From VAZQ01 sp963702695 (GTDB lineage Bacteria > Pseudomonadota > Alphaproteobacteria > Rhizobiales > Xanthobacteraceae): DNA of 64,000 nucleotides. How positions within the stretch are numbered: position 1 is the stretch's first letter; every line of letters begins with the position of its first letter. This document shows, in pieces, positions 24,858 through 32,843 of the stretch. The notes under the pieces were generated by a model that had not been told where the DNA came from, ran no database searches, and saw only the letters and a program-made list of their open reading frames with translations. The position numbers were made by a program, and so were the translations under genes. The stretch covers positions 160,608 through 224,607 of the forward strand of contig CAVPDS010000008.1 of the NCBI GenBank assembly GCA_963702695.1. Direction: 5' to 3'.

Positions 24858-26435
24858 TCAGCCCAAGCCCGCGCGGCGGAAGCCTTCCAAATAGTGCTTC
24901 CGGTCGGCGTCCCGCTGGATCGGCATTTGCTTTGCGATCCAGGCGAGCGAAATATTGGGCTGCGCGCGGCGAAGCTCCTGCAATGCGAGCCTGGCGACAT
25001 CGTCTTGTCCGGCCATGCCCGCGGCGGACGTCAGCACCCGGTGGGCGCCAACGAAATCGCCGCGTTGCCGGATGCCCTCGCGTGCAAGACGCATTGCCTC
25101 GTCGTAATTGCGCCCGATGAACTGGGCGTAGGCGGCGATGCCGTAATAAATCGCCGTGAACGGATCGCGCGGGCTCAGCCGCAGCGCACGGCGCGCGGCG
25201 CCGTCGGCTTCTTCCCAGCGCCCGCAATAGGACAGCGCCAGGCCATAATAACCTTGCGCCAGTGAAAAGTTCGGATTGAGCCGCAGCGCCAGCTCGAACT
25301 CCGACAGCGAATCGTCGAACCGTCGCGTGAACAGATAAACACTGCCCAGCGCGTGGTGCGCCCAGGGGTCCTCGCTGTCGGCGAGGATCGCCGCCAGCGC
25401 CGCGCGCTCGGCGAGCGGCGCCACCGTCGCTATCTCGGCCCAACCCATGTGGGCGCTGAACGTCTGGCTGGCGGCGAGCACGCCGAGCGCCTGGCCGTAG
25501 TGTGGATCGATGGCGGTCGCCTTCTCGAGCAGCGCCTGCGCGACCAGACAATCCTGCCGCGTCACCCGCCAATAGTGCGCCAGCGCCCGCATCACCAGAT
25601 CCCAGGCGTCCATGCTGTCCGGCGCCTTGCGCCTGGCGCGAAAATTTTCCGCCGCATAGAGTTGCGGCTCGATCGCGGCGACGATCGCTTCGGTGATCTC
25701 GTCCTGCACCGCGAACACGTCGGCGAGGCCGCGATCGTAGCGCTCCGCCCAGATGTGGCTGCCGGTGGTGACGTCGTTGAGCTGTGCCGTGATGCGCACG
25801 CGATCGCCGCCCTTGCGCACGCTGCCCTCGACCACATAGCCGACGCCGAGCTCCTCGGCGACCTGCTTCATATGCACGGCCTTGCCTTTGTAGATGAACG
25901 AGGAGTTGCGCGCGATCACGAAGAACCAGCGCAGCTTGGACAAAGCGGTGATGATGTCTTCGCTGATGCCGTCGGAGAAATATTCCTGCTCTGGATCGCC
26001 GCTCATGTTGGTGAAGGGCAGCACGGCGATGGCCGGACGGTCGGGCAGCGGCAAGGCCGGGCGCGACGGCTCATGGATTTCATCCGGCGGCGGAGCGGCG
26101 GCGGGTGGGGATTCTGCGCCATTTGGTTGCGTGCGCACGGTGCCGACGAAGCGCAAACCTTTGCGCGCGATGGTGCGGATCAGTTTCTGGCACGTGCCGC
26201 TGTCGCCGATCGCCTTTCGCGCGGCGTTGATGCGGCTGGTCAGCGTCGAATCCGACACGATCCGGCCGCCCCAGATTGATGCGATGAGGTCGTCCTTGCT
26301 GACGACGTGGTCGCGGTTCTGCACCAGGTAAACCAGCAGATCGAACACCTGCGGCTCGACGGCAATCGCCTCGGAGCCGCGGCGCAGCTCGCGCCGGTCG
26401 GTGTCAAGCGTATGATTGGCAAACAGAAATTGCAC
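24858..26435 (-). CDS. Winged-helix (CadC/OmpR-type) regulator with TolB-N and TPR domains
   Basis: The 525-residue protein has an N-terminal DNA-binding domain of the Trans_reg_C type (about residues 1-100: EPQVFDLLVYLVQNRDHVVS, then ASIWGGRIVSDSTLTSRINA). A proline-rich linker follows. Next is the TolB-N-like segment (about 130-255: RPAIAVLPFTNMSGDPEQEY, EELGVGYVVEGSVRKGGDRV, GSHIWAERYDRGL), then several TPR repeats to the C-terminus (AHHALGSVYLFTRRFDDSL, ALRLSPRDPFTAIYYGIA). Relatives are often annotated as adenylate cyclases, but no cyclase domain is present. There is no membrane helix, so it is a cytoplasmic transcription regulator sensing through its TPR part. Phased direct repeats just upstream of its start are a likely autoregulatory site. 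Confidence 0.88.
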   Translation of the reverse strand: MQFLFANHTLDTDRRELRRGSEAIAVEPQVFDLLVYLVQNRDHVVSKDDLIASIWGGRIVSDSTLTSRINAARKAIGDSGTCQKLIRTIARKGLRFVGTVRTQPNGAESPPAAAPPPDEIHEPSRPALPLPDRPAIAVLPFTNMSGDPEQEYFSDGISEDIITALSKLRWFFVIARNSSFIYKGKAVHMKQVAEELGVGYVVEGSVRKGGDRVRITAQLNDVTTGSHIWAERYDRGLADVFAVQDEITEAIVAAIEPQLYAAENFRARRKAPDSMDAWDLVMRALAHYWRVTRQDCLVAQALLEKATAIDPHYGQALGVLAASQTFSAHMGWAEIATVAPLAERAALAAILADSEDPWAHHALGSVYLFTRRFDDSLSEFELALRLNPNFSLAQGYYGLALSYCGRWEEADGAARRALRLSPRDPFTAIYYGIAAYAQFIGRNYDEAMRLAREGIRQRGDFVGAHRVLTSAAGMAGQDDVARLALQELRRAQPNISLAWIAKQMPIQRDADRKHYLEGFRRAGLG

Positions 26436-26469
26436 GTCGGTGTCCCGAAGCCGGACTGCAAAGCCACTC

Positions 26470-26508
26470 TCAAGGAATAATCAAGGCCATCTCAAGGACA
26501 AATCATAG
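26470..26508. promoter_or_regulatory. Three TCAAGG direct repeats at 11-base spacing (candidate operator)
   Basis: TCAAGG occurs at 26470-26475, 26481-26486 and 26492-26497, one helical turn apart. A weaker TCATAG follows at 26503. Seen as longer units, TCTCAAGGAATAATCA (26468) and TCTCAAGGACAAATCA (26490) share 14 of 16 bases at 22-base spacing. OmpR/PhoB-type winged-helix proteins bind such phased direct repeats. The array starts 35 bases upstream of the regulator start and about 100 bases upstream of the divergent tautomerase gene, so it could control both. Confidence 0.6.
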
Positions 26509-26594
26509 CACTCTGAAAGTCTTGATCGGCCGCAACGTGCTTGTTCACGACGTCCTCGCTTGGGGCGAGGCCAGTAACATGAAGGAGCACGACA

Positions 26595-26822
26595 ATGCCA
26601 TTGATAGAGGTCCATCTGATCGAGAAGGTGTTCAGCCCTGAGCAAAAGCGCCGGATCATCCAGGAATTGACCGATGCCATGGTCGCGATCGAAGGAGAGA
26701 ACATGCGCGGAGTGACCTGGGTCAAGATTTCCGAAACAAAGAGCGGCGAATGGGGCATTGGCGGCCAGCCCCTGACCACTGAGGCCGTCAAGGATCTCGC
26801 CGCCGGCCGACATGCAGCGTGA
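26595..26822 (+). CDS. 4-oxalocrotonate tautomerase-family protein
   Basis: A 75-residue protein beginning MPLIEVHLIEKVFSPEQKRR. After Met removal, Pro becomes the N-terminal catalytic base of the tautomerase superfamily. The length and the segment GVTWVKISETKSGEWGIGGQ fit the 4-OT subgroup, small enzymes that assemble into hexamers and convert keto-enol substrates. An Arg in the RRII helix (about residue 19-20) is present, though the position of the second catalytic Arg is uncertain. A good ribosome site (AAGGAGCACGACA) precedes the start. No aromatic-degradation genes adjoin, so its substrate is unclear. Confidence 0.85.
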   Translation: MPLIEVHLIEKVFSPEQKRRIIQELTDAMVAIEGENMRGVTWVKISETKSGEWGIGGQPLTTEAVKDLAAGRHAA

Positions 26823-26952
26823 TGGTATTCATTGACCGGCATCGCAGCGCGGCGCCGACCTGATGATTGGAGTCAATCGGAGTTTCACGACTCGGGCGCA
26901 AGCGCCGGAGCTGCGAAACCGCACAACAATATTTGGAACACAGGGTAATCCC

Positions 26953-27684
26953 ATGGGCCGGTTCATCGCCTTCCTCTACGGACTTGCATCCTACGTCGCA
27001 TTCTTCGTCACCATCCTCTACGCCATCGGCTTCGTCTCGGGCCTCGTGGTGCCAAAGACCATCGACACCGGAGCGGTCGTGCCGATCACAGAGGCGTTCA
27101 TCGTCAACCTTCTCCTGATGTCCGTCTTCGCCGTTCAGCACAGCGTGATGGCGCGCAAGCAGTTCAAGCAATGGTGGACGCAATTCGTGCCGAAATCGGT
27201 CGAGCGCAGCACCTATGTGCTGTTCTCAAGCCTGGCGCTCATCTTGCTGTTCTGGCAGTGGCGCCCGATTCCGACGGTGGTCTGGCAGATCACCGATCCG
27301 CAAATCGCCATGGCGGTGACCGGCGTGTCGTTCGTTGGCTGGCTGATCGTGTTTACCTCGACGTTCCTGATCAACCATTTTGAGCTGTTCGGGCTGCATC
27401 AGGTGGCAAACAATCTCGCTGGCCGTTCGATGCCCGCGCCGCGCTTCCGCACGCCGATGTACTACCAGTTCGTGCGGCACCCGATCTATCTTGGTTTCAT
27501 CATCGCGTTCTGGGCGGCGCCAACGATGACGGACGGCCACCTGATGTTCGCGGCAGTGACCACCGCTTACATCTTCGTCGGTATCATGTTGGAAGAGCAT
27601 GATCTCGTCGATCTCTTTGGCGACGAATACCGCCACTACAAGGCCCGCGTGTCGATGCTGGTGCCCTGGCGCAAGTCGGCATGA
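26953..27684 (+). CDS. mddA: MddA-like methanethiol S-methyltransferase (NnrU/ICMT superfamily membrane protein)
   Basis: The start at 26953 gives 243 residues with about five to six membrane helices. The first block, RFIAFLYGLASYVAFF with YAIGFVSGLVVPKTID, and the central FAVQHSVMARKQFKQWW and ERSTYVLFSSLALILLFWQW match proteins annotated as methanethiol S-methyltransferase. The C-terminal signature YYQFVRHPIYLGFII with EEHDLVDLFGDEYRHYKARV is the SAM-binding part of the isoprenylcysteine methyltransferase superfamily. MddA makes dimethyl sulfide from methanethiol and S-adenosylmethionine. Function assignment within this superfamily is by resemblance only; NnrU-like alternatives exist. It is followed by a dispersed repeat. 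Confidence 0.75.
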   Translation: MGRFIAFLYGLASYVAFFVTILYAIGFVSGLVVPKTIDTGAVVPITEAFIVNLLLMSVFAVQHSVMARKQFKQWWTQFVPKSVERSTYVLFSSLALILLFWQWRPIPTVVWQITDPQIAMAVTGVSFVGWLIVFTSTFLINHFELFGLHQVANNLAGRSMPAPRFRTPMYYQFVRHPIYLGFIIAFWAAPTMTDGHLMFAAVTTAYIFVGIMLEEHDLVDLFGDEYRHYKARVSMLVPWRKSA

Positions 27685-27838
27685 GCCTTGCCGCCCCGGA
27701 ACCATTTCACGCGCGACCCGAAATCAGTGCGCAACTCAATCGAAATCGTCGCCCGGCGGCTCCGGGTGAAAAGCGGGCCTTCAGCCAGTCGCATTCAATC
27801 AGTTGGTGCCACGGTTGCGCGCCCTGGCTACAGCAAGA

Positions 27839-27931
27839 TCGCTTCAGATTGAAGCGCTCTTGCTCTGCTTCTCTTTGATTGGTCGCGTGATCCGATTCGA
27901 AAAGTCTGCAACCGTTCCGGATCATGCCCTA
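27839..27931. repeat. Second copy of the dispersed intergenic repeat
   Basis: This block carries the small stem CGCTTCA-GAT-TGAAGCG (27840-27856) and ends with CCGATTCGAAAAGTCTGC and TTCCGGATCATGCCC, the same right edge as the block at 18055-18240 and in the same orientation. It lies between the methyltransferase and the outer-membrane protein gene, which are convergent, and could also serve as a transcript end. Confidence 0.55.
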
Positions 27932-28690
27932 ATTGAGGTCGGTGCCGATGATCAGCTTCGTCATCAGCCGGTCGGAGCCGCGGGTGAAGCCGACGCCCAC
28001 GCCCGCCTCTACGTCGAAGCGGCCGACCTTGAAATCGACCACGCCGTAGAGGTTGTGGCCTTCCTCCTGCAGCGGCAGGAAGTGCTGCACCGGTCCGAAC
28101 GCTGCGTAGTATTCGAACCCGACGGATACATCCTCTTTGACTTTCTTCGCAAAGCGCACGGAGGGGACAAAGTCGACGCTGCCATTTTCGCCAAAGCCGA
28201 CATCGAGGATCGGATTGATGATGAATTCGTAATCTCCGCGCCGCCAGCCGACGATCGGCCGGATTTCCATGTTGATGCGCGTTTGGGAGAAGACCTCGGT
28301 GCCGTAGCCGAACTCGAAATTGATCCCGTAGAAGAACTCTTTCTTGGCGGCCTCGGGCGTGACGAACAGGAATCGAATCTTTCCGGCGTCGGAATGAAAG
28401 CCATTGTTATCGACGGCGAAGGGTGCGTAGAAGCCAAGCTCGAACCAGGGGGTGACGCCATACGCCCATTCCGGCGTGCCGTTGAGGGTGTGGTTGGGAA
28501 TGAGTCCGCCGGGGAATTCCGGCTGCTTGCGGCCGTCAATAGCGTAATTCAAATGCTGCTGGACGGTCCATTGGCCAAGTTCGGCAATCTCGGCGTTGTA
28601 GACTTGGATCTCATCATCGGCTTGCGCCGCGCCCGCTCCTAGCGTGAGCCCCAACAGGGCACGGCAAAGCGCGCGAAAACACCATCCCAT
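27929..28690 (-). CDS. Outer-membrane beta-barrel protein, conserved, function unknown
   Basis: The 253-residue protein has a signal peptide (LCRALLGLTLGAGAAQA) and alternating polar/aromatic strands throughout: WTVQQHLNYAIDG, GVTPWFELGFYAPFAVD, EFFYGINFEFGYGTEVF, YEFIINPILDVGFGENG, VSVGFEYYAAFGP and FDVEAGVGVGFTRGSDRLM. The strand pattern and a C-terminal segment ending IIGTDLN fit an 8-12-stranded barrel. I do not recognise a more specific family. GGGGG upstream of the ATG is a plausible ribosome site. The upstream gap contains an unusually AT-rich patch near 28744-28790 that may be its promoter. Confidence 0.7.
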   Translation of the reverse strand: MGWCFRALCRALLGLTLGAGAAQADDEIQVYNAEIAELGQWTVQQHLNYAIDGRKQPEFPGGLIPNHTLNGTPEWAYGVTPWFELGFYAPFAVDNNGFHSDAGKIRFLFVTPEAAKKEFFYGINFEFGYGTEVFSQTRINMEIRPIVGWRRGDYEFIINPILDVGFGENGSVDFVPSVRFAKKVKEDVSVGFEYYAAFGPVQHFLPLQEEGHNLYGVVDFKVGRFDVEAGVGVGFTRGSDRLMTKLIIGTDLN

Positions 28691-28948
28691 CGGACGCCCC
28701 CAACTCGATCACCATTCTCGTTGATCCGGAACGGCTTACCTTCTTGGATCCTTTTAATTAGAATTATTCGAATTAAAGAAGAAGGCAATTGGCAAAGCCG
28801 ACGTGCCACCATACACGCGGCACCCTGTTGCATGGGGGTCACGGGTCGGCTCACGATGACGCTCTTTTGAGCACTGCGCGGCAACGGACGAATAGACGAT
28901 GCCCGTTCCCGGGACCGGTTAGGCCCAGTTCCAAGCCGCTGTGCTGGC
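28691..28948. promoter_or_regulatory. Gap with an AT-rich imperfect palindrome
   Basis: Within otherwise GC-rich DNA, about 28749-28780 is AT-rich and has the arms TTTAATT and AATTAAA around AGAATTATTCG. It lies upstream of the outer-membrane protein gene (leftward), about 60-80 bases before its start. This could be a promoter or operator. Nothing else is recognisable here. Confidence 0.3.
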
Positions 28949-29611
28949 TTACGCAGCCGTCGGTTTGCGCTCGATCTTGAGGCGCTTGTCGAGATAGGCG
29001 CCGACCGACTGCATCAGCGGCTCGATCTTGCCGTCGAAGAAATGGTTCGCACCCTGGACGACTTTCTGGTCGATCACGATGCCCTTCTGGGTCTTGAGCT
29101 TTTCGACCAGGCCGGCGACGTCCTTGTAGGGCACGACCGCGTCCTTATCGCCATGGATGATGAGCCCGGACGAAGGGCAGGGGGCCAGGAACGAGAAATC
29201 GTAGAGGTTCGCCGGCGGCGCGATCGAGATGAAGCCCTCGATTTCAGGCCGCCGCATCAGCAACTGCATCCCGATCCAGGCGCCGAAGGAGAATCCCGCG
29301 ATCCAGCAGGTTCGCGCTTCCGAGTTGATCGACTGCGCCCAGTCGAGCGCGGCCGCGGCGTCCGACAGTTCGCCGGTGCCGTGGTCGAATGCGCCCTGGC
29401 TGCGGCCGACGCCGCGGAAGTTGAAGCGCAGCACGGAAAAGCCACGGTGCACGAAGGCGTAGTAGAGCTGGTAGATGATCTGATGGTTCATCGTCCCGCC
29501 GAATTGCGGGTGCGGATGCAGAACAATTCCGATCGGAGCATTTTTCTGGCGTGCCGGATGATACCGGCCCTCGATCCGCCCGGCGGGGCCGGCGAAAATG
29601 ATCTCGGGCAT
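28949..29611 (-). CDS. Alpha/beta hydrolase (dienelactone-hydrolase-like)
   Basis: The 220-residue cytoplasmic protein begins MPEIIFAGPAGRIEGRYHPA. It shows the oxyanion segment LHPHPQFGGTMNHQ, FNFRGVGRSQG, the nucleophile elbow GFSFGA (Ser108), Asp in IIHGDKDAVVPY and His in GANHFFDGKI. This is the compact family of hydrolases found beside the SUF operon in Bradyrhizobium-like genomes. The natural substrate is unknown. The gene is divergent from the SUF operon across a 258-base gap that holds a palindrome. Confidence 0.85.
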   Translation of the reverse strand: MPEIIFAGPAGRIEGRYHPARQKNAPIGIVLHPHPQFGGTMNHQIIYQLYYAFVHRGFSVLRFNFRGVGRSQGAFDHGTGELSDAAAALDWAQSINSEARTCWIAGFSFGAWIGMQLLMRRPEIEGFISIAPPANLYDFSFLAPCPSSGLIIHGDKDAVVPYKDVAGLVEKLKTQKGIVIDQKVVQGANHFFDGKIEPLMQSVGAYLDKRLKIERKPTAA

Positions 29612-29694
29612 TGGGGACCTCGAAGCGGGGCGTCGCGCGGCGGCTGCCGCGGAGATGCTGATGTACTTGACCGGAACGCCAGGTACCCATAACT

Positions 29695-29713
29695 AATTCT
29701 AAAAGCTAGAATT
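29695..29713. promoter_or_regulatory. Palindrome in the SUF divergent promoter region
   Basis: AATTCTAAAAGCTAGAATT has perfect 7-base arms (AATTCTA / TAGAATT) around AAAGC. It lies 84 bases upstream of the hydrolase start and 156 bases upstream of the first SUF gene, in a clearly AT-rich patch. The half-site TTCTAAA resembles the arms of the rhizobial Irr box, but the arrangement differs, and RirA or IscR-type control is equally possible. Confidence 0.5.
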
Positions 29714-29869
29714 TTGGCGCGGATGTGCGGACGGGTACGGCCGGCGGCGACGGTCGCCGCCTTTTAGCACGGCACCGGGGGCGAAAAGCAAGCATTTCGA
29801 AGGGCATCGTCCGGGTCCGATCGACGTAATTTCTGGACCGGTCTGGACCGGGCATGGTGGTCGATAGCA

Positions 29870-31046
29870 ATGTCGAAGCGGGTCTATCTGGACTGGAATG
29901 CGACCGCGCCTCTGCGTCCAGAGGCGAAAGTCGCCATGGAAGCGGCGCTTGATCTATGCGGTAACCCCTCCTCGGTCCATGCCGAGGGCCGGGCCGCCCG
30001 CCGGGTGGTGGAGGAGGCGCGTGAGCAGGTCGCTGCACTGGTCGGGGCCGAGCCGCGGAATGTCATCTTCACCTCCAGTGGCACCGAAGCGAATGTGCTG
30101 GTGCTTTCGCCCCGGACGGGGAGCAGTGGGCCGGACCAGTCGCCCCTTGGTCACTTGCTGGTGTCGAGCATCGAGCACCCTTCGGTCCTGGCGGGAGGCC
30201 GCTTTACGGCCGGGGCGGTGAGGCGACTCCCGGTGACCGAAACGGGCGTGATCGACCTCGGAGCGCTCGCCCGGCAGCTCGGCGCAGGGGGGCAGGACAA
30301 GGAAGGCCGCCCGCTCATTTCGGTGATGCTGGCCAATAACGAAACCGGGGTTGTTCAACCGATCTCTCAAGTGGCGGCCCTGGTGCATGAGGCAGGCTGC
30401 GTCCTGCATGTCGACGCCGTGCAAGGTGCCGGACGAATGGATATTGATATCAATGTCTTGGGCGCCGACTTTCTGACGATTTCTGGGCACAAGATCGGTG
30501 CTCCGAAGGGCGTGGGCGCGCTCATCAAGCGCGACGCAGCAATGCACCTCGATCCCGCAATGCGGGGCGGCGGGCAGGAACGCGGCGCCCGCGCCGGCAC
30601 GGAAAATGTCGCAGCGATCGCAGGCTTTCGGAGCTGCCGCCGCCCGGCGTCACCTGGCGGCGGACCGCGCGCATATGGTAGCGCTGCGCGACCGCCTGGA
30701 ACGAGGCCTCAAAGCCCGCAGCCCCGATGTCATCATTTTCGGCGCCGAACAGGAGCGTCTCCCCAACACCACCCTGTTCGCCTACCCTGGCATGAAGGCT
30801 GAAACCGCCGTCATCGCCTTCGACCTGGAGGGGGTCGCCGTTTCCTCGGGGGCGGCGTGTTCCTCCGGCAAGGTCCAGCCCTCGCATGTGCTCGCTGCCA
30901 TGGGGGTTGAACCGGCGCTTGCCCGCGGCGCCGTCCGGGTGAGTTTCGGACCGACCACCACCGAATTCGACATCGATCGCTGTCTCGATGCTTGGATTAA
31001 GGTCGCGGGCGCATTACTTAAGGGGACAAAGGGCATCGCCGCTTAA
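29870..31046 (+). pseudogene. Cysteine desulfurase (NifS/IscS type), frameshifted
   Basis: The frame starts MSKRVYLDWNATAPLRPEA and has all family landmarks: FTSSGTEANVLVL, SSIEHPSVLAGG, HVDAVQGAGR, and the PLP lysine in ISGHKIGAPKG (Lys208). Near 30630, after VAAIAGF, the frame breaks. The next frame continues GAAAARRHLA, then VSSGAACSSGKVQPSHVLAA with the active-site cysteine, and ends at 31046. The total of 1177 bases is one more than 392 codons, so one extra base (probably the C after GGCTTT) explains it. The enzyme would supply sulfur from cysteine to SUF scaffolds. The operon also has sufS, so loss may be tolerated; sequencing error is the simpler view. Confidence 0.85.
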
Positions 31047-31136
31047 GCACCATCGCAAAGGGGTGACCGGACCCGGAAACGACCATAGACCGACTTGATC
31101 CAACCCGCGGTCCTTGAAACCGCAGCGGAGGGAAGA

Positions 31137-32621
31137 ATGCCGGCACTGCAAGAGACCGTCGATCAGGTCCGCCGTATCGACGTCGACCAGTATAAGTATG
31201 GCTTCGAGACGCTGATCGAATCCGACAAGGCCCCCAAGGGCCTGTCCGAGGATATCGTCCGTTTCATCTCGGCGAAAAAGAGCGAGCCGGACTGGATGCT
31301 CGCCTGGCGGCTCGACGCCTACAAGCGCTGGCTCACCATGCGCGAGCCGACCTGGGCGCGCGTCAAATTCGGTCCGATCGACTACCAGGATCTCTACTAC
31401 TATTCCGCTCCGAAGAAGAAGGACGGCCCGAAGTCGCTCGACGAGATCGATCCCGAAATCCTCGCGACCTACGAGAAGCTCGGCATCCCGCTGCGGGAGC
31501 GTGAGGCGCTGCTCGGCATCGTGCGCGAGGATGGTACTCGCTCGCGCGTCGCCGTCGATGCGGTGTTCAATTCCGTGTCGGTCGCGACGACCTTCCAGAA
31601 GGAACTGGCCAAGGCCGGCGTCCTGTTCATGCCGATCTCGGAGGCGCTGCAGAAGCACCCCGAACTGGTGCGGAAATACCTCGGCACGGTGGTGCCGGTG
31701 ACCGACAACTTCTTCGCCACGCTCAATTCAGCGGTGTTCTCCGACGGCTCTTTCGTCTACGTGCCGCCGGGCGTGCGCTGCCCGATGGAGCTTTCGACCT
31801 ATTTCCGCATCAACGAGAAGAACACCGGCCAGTTCGAGCGGACGCTCATCATCGCCGACAAGGGCTCCTACGTGAGCTACCTCGAAGGGTGCACGGCGCC
31901 GACCCGCGACGAGAATCAGCTCCACGCGGCCGTGGTCGAGCTGATCGCGCTCGACGATGCCGAAATCAAGTATTCGACCATCCAGAACTGGTATCCGGGC
32001 GACAAGAACGGCAAGGGCGGCGTCTACAACTTCGTCACCAAGCGCGGCGACTGCCGTGGGCCGCGTTCGAAGATTTCCTGGACCCAGCTCGAGACCGGCT
32101 CGGCGATCACTTGGAAATACCCGAGCTGCATCCTGCGCGGCGACAATTCGCGCGGCGAGTTCTACTCGATCGCGATCTCGAATGGATACCAGCAGGTCGA
32201 CAGCGGCACCAAGATGCTGCATCTCGGCAAGAACACCACCAGCCGCATCATCTCGAAGGGCATCGCCGCCGGCCACTCGAACAATACCTATCGCGGTCTG
32301 GTCTCGGCGCACCGCCGCGCCTCGGGTGCGCGCAACTTCACCAACTGCAACTCGCTGCTGATCGGTCACCGCTGCGGGGCGCACACGATTCCCTATATCG
32401 AGGCGAAGAATTCCTCCGCGGTGTTCGAGCACGAAGCCACGACCTCGAAGATTTCCGAGGACACGCTGTTCTACTGCACGCAGCGCGGGCTGTCGGCGGA
32501 AGAGGCGACGGCGCTCGTGGTCAACGGCTTCGTCAAGGACGTGCTGCAGCAGCTCCCGATGGAGTTCGCGGTCGAGGCGCAGAAGCTGATCTCGGTGAGC
32601 CTGGAGGGGAGCGTGGGTTGA
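31137..32621 (+). CDS. sufB: Fe-S cluster scaffold SufB
   Basis: The 494-residue product begins MPALQETVDQVRRIDVDQYK, with GGAGGGAAG just before the ATG; an upstream in-frame start at 31095 lacks a ribosome site. Typical SufB blocks are KYGFETLIESDKAPKGLSED, EPDWMLAWRLDAYKRW, YLEGCTAPTRDENQLHAAVV, IQNWYPGDKNGKGGVYNFVT and the C-terminal NSSAVFEHEATTSKISEDTL. SufB forms the SufBC2D scaffold in the cytoplasm on which new Fe-S clusters are built with sulfur delivered by SufS. Length and motifs are those of an intact protein. Confidence 0.97.
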   Translation: MPALQETVDQVRRIDVDQYKYGFETLIESDKAPKGLSEDIVRFISAKKSEPDWMLAWRLDAYKRWLTMREPTWARVKFGPIDYQDLYYYSAPKKKDGPKSLDEIDPEILATYEKLGIPLREREALLGIVREDGTRSRVAVDAVFNSVSVATTFQKELAKAGVLFMPISEALQKHPELVRKYLGTVVPVTDNFFATLNSAVFSDGSFVYVPPGVRCPMELSTYFRINEKNTGQFERTLIIADKGSYVSYLEGCTAPTRDENQLHAAVVELIALDDAEIKYSTIQNWYPGDKNGKGGVYNFVTKRGDCRGPRSKISWTQLETGSAITWKYPSCILRGDNSRGEFYSIAISNGYQQVDSGTKMLHLGKNTTSRIISKGIAAGHSNNTYRGLVSAHRRASGARNFTNCNSLLIGHRCGAHTIPYIEAKNSSAVFEHEATTSKISEDTLFYCTQRGLSAEEATALVVNGFVKDVLQQLPMEFAVEAQKLISVSLEGSVG

Positions 32622-32814
32622 GCTGGTTCGTTGATGCTCTTCTACAGGTGCTGCTGGACGTATTTTTTCCGGGATAGTTCCAGAGCGCGGGCAGACGGTC
32701 AGCAACTGGTGGCGATCGAAGAGGCCGTTAGATCGGCTGCGGGTGGTCGAGGTCTGGCCGTTCTAGATAGGTGTGCTGGCCGGTCTGGTGGCGTTCATCA
32801 TTCTGGTCCGATAG
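32618..32814 (+). pseudogene. Remnant of a small membrane protein between sufB and sufC (tentative)
   Basis: Directly overlapping the sufB stop, a short frame reads LSWFVDALLQVLLDVFFPG and stops at 32675-32677. About 95 bases later, in another frame, comes GVLAGLVAFIILVR ending at 32812-32814. Both are hydrophobic and together resemble a two-helix membrane protein of about 65 residues interrupted by frameshifts. I do not recognise the family. The remaining 29 bases carry the sufC ribosome site GGGTGAAGGAAG. Confidence 0.35.
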
Positions 32815-32843
32815 GACCAACGGTCGGGGTGAAGGAAGCGGTA

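Noticed and set aside
24858..26435. Adenylate cyclase annotation for the TolB/TPR protein
   Set aside because: Related proteins are often named so, but no class III cyclase domain is present; the N-terminus is a winged-helix DNA-binding domain.
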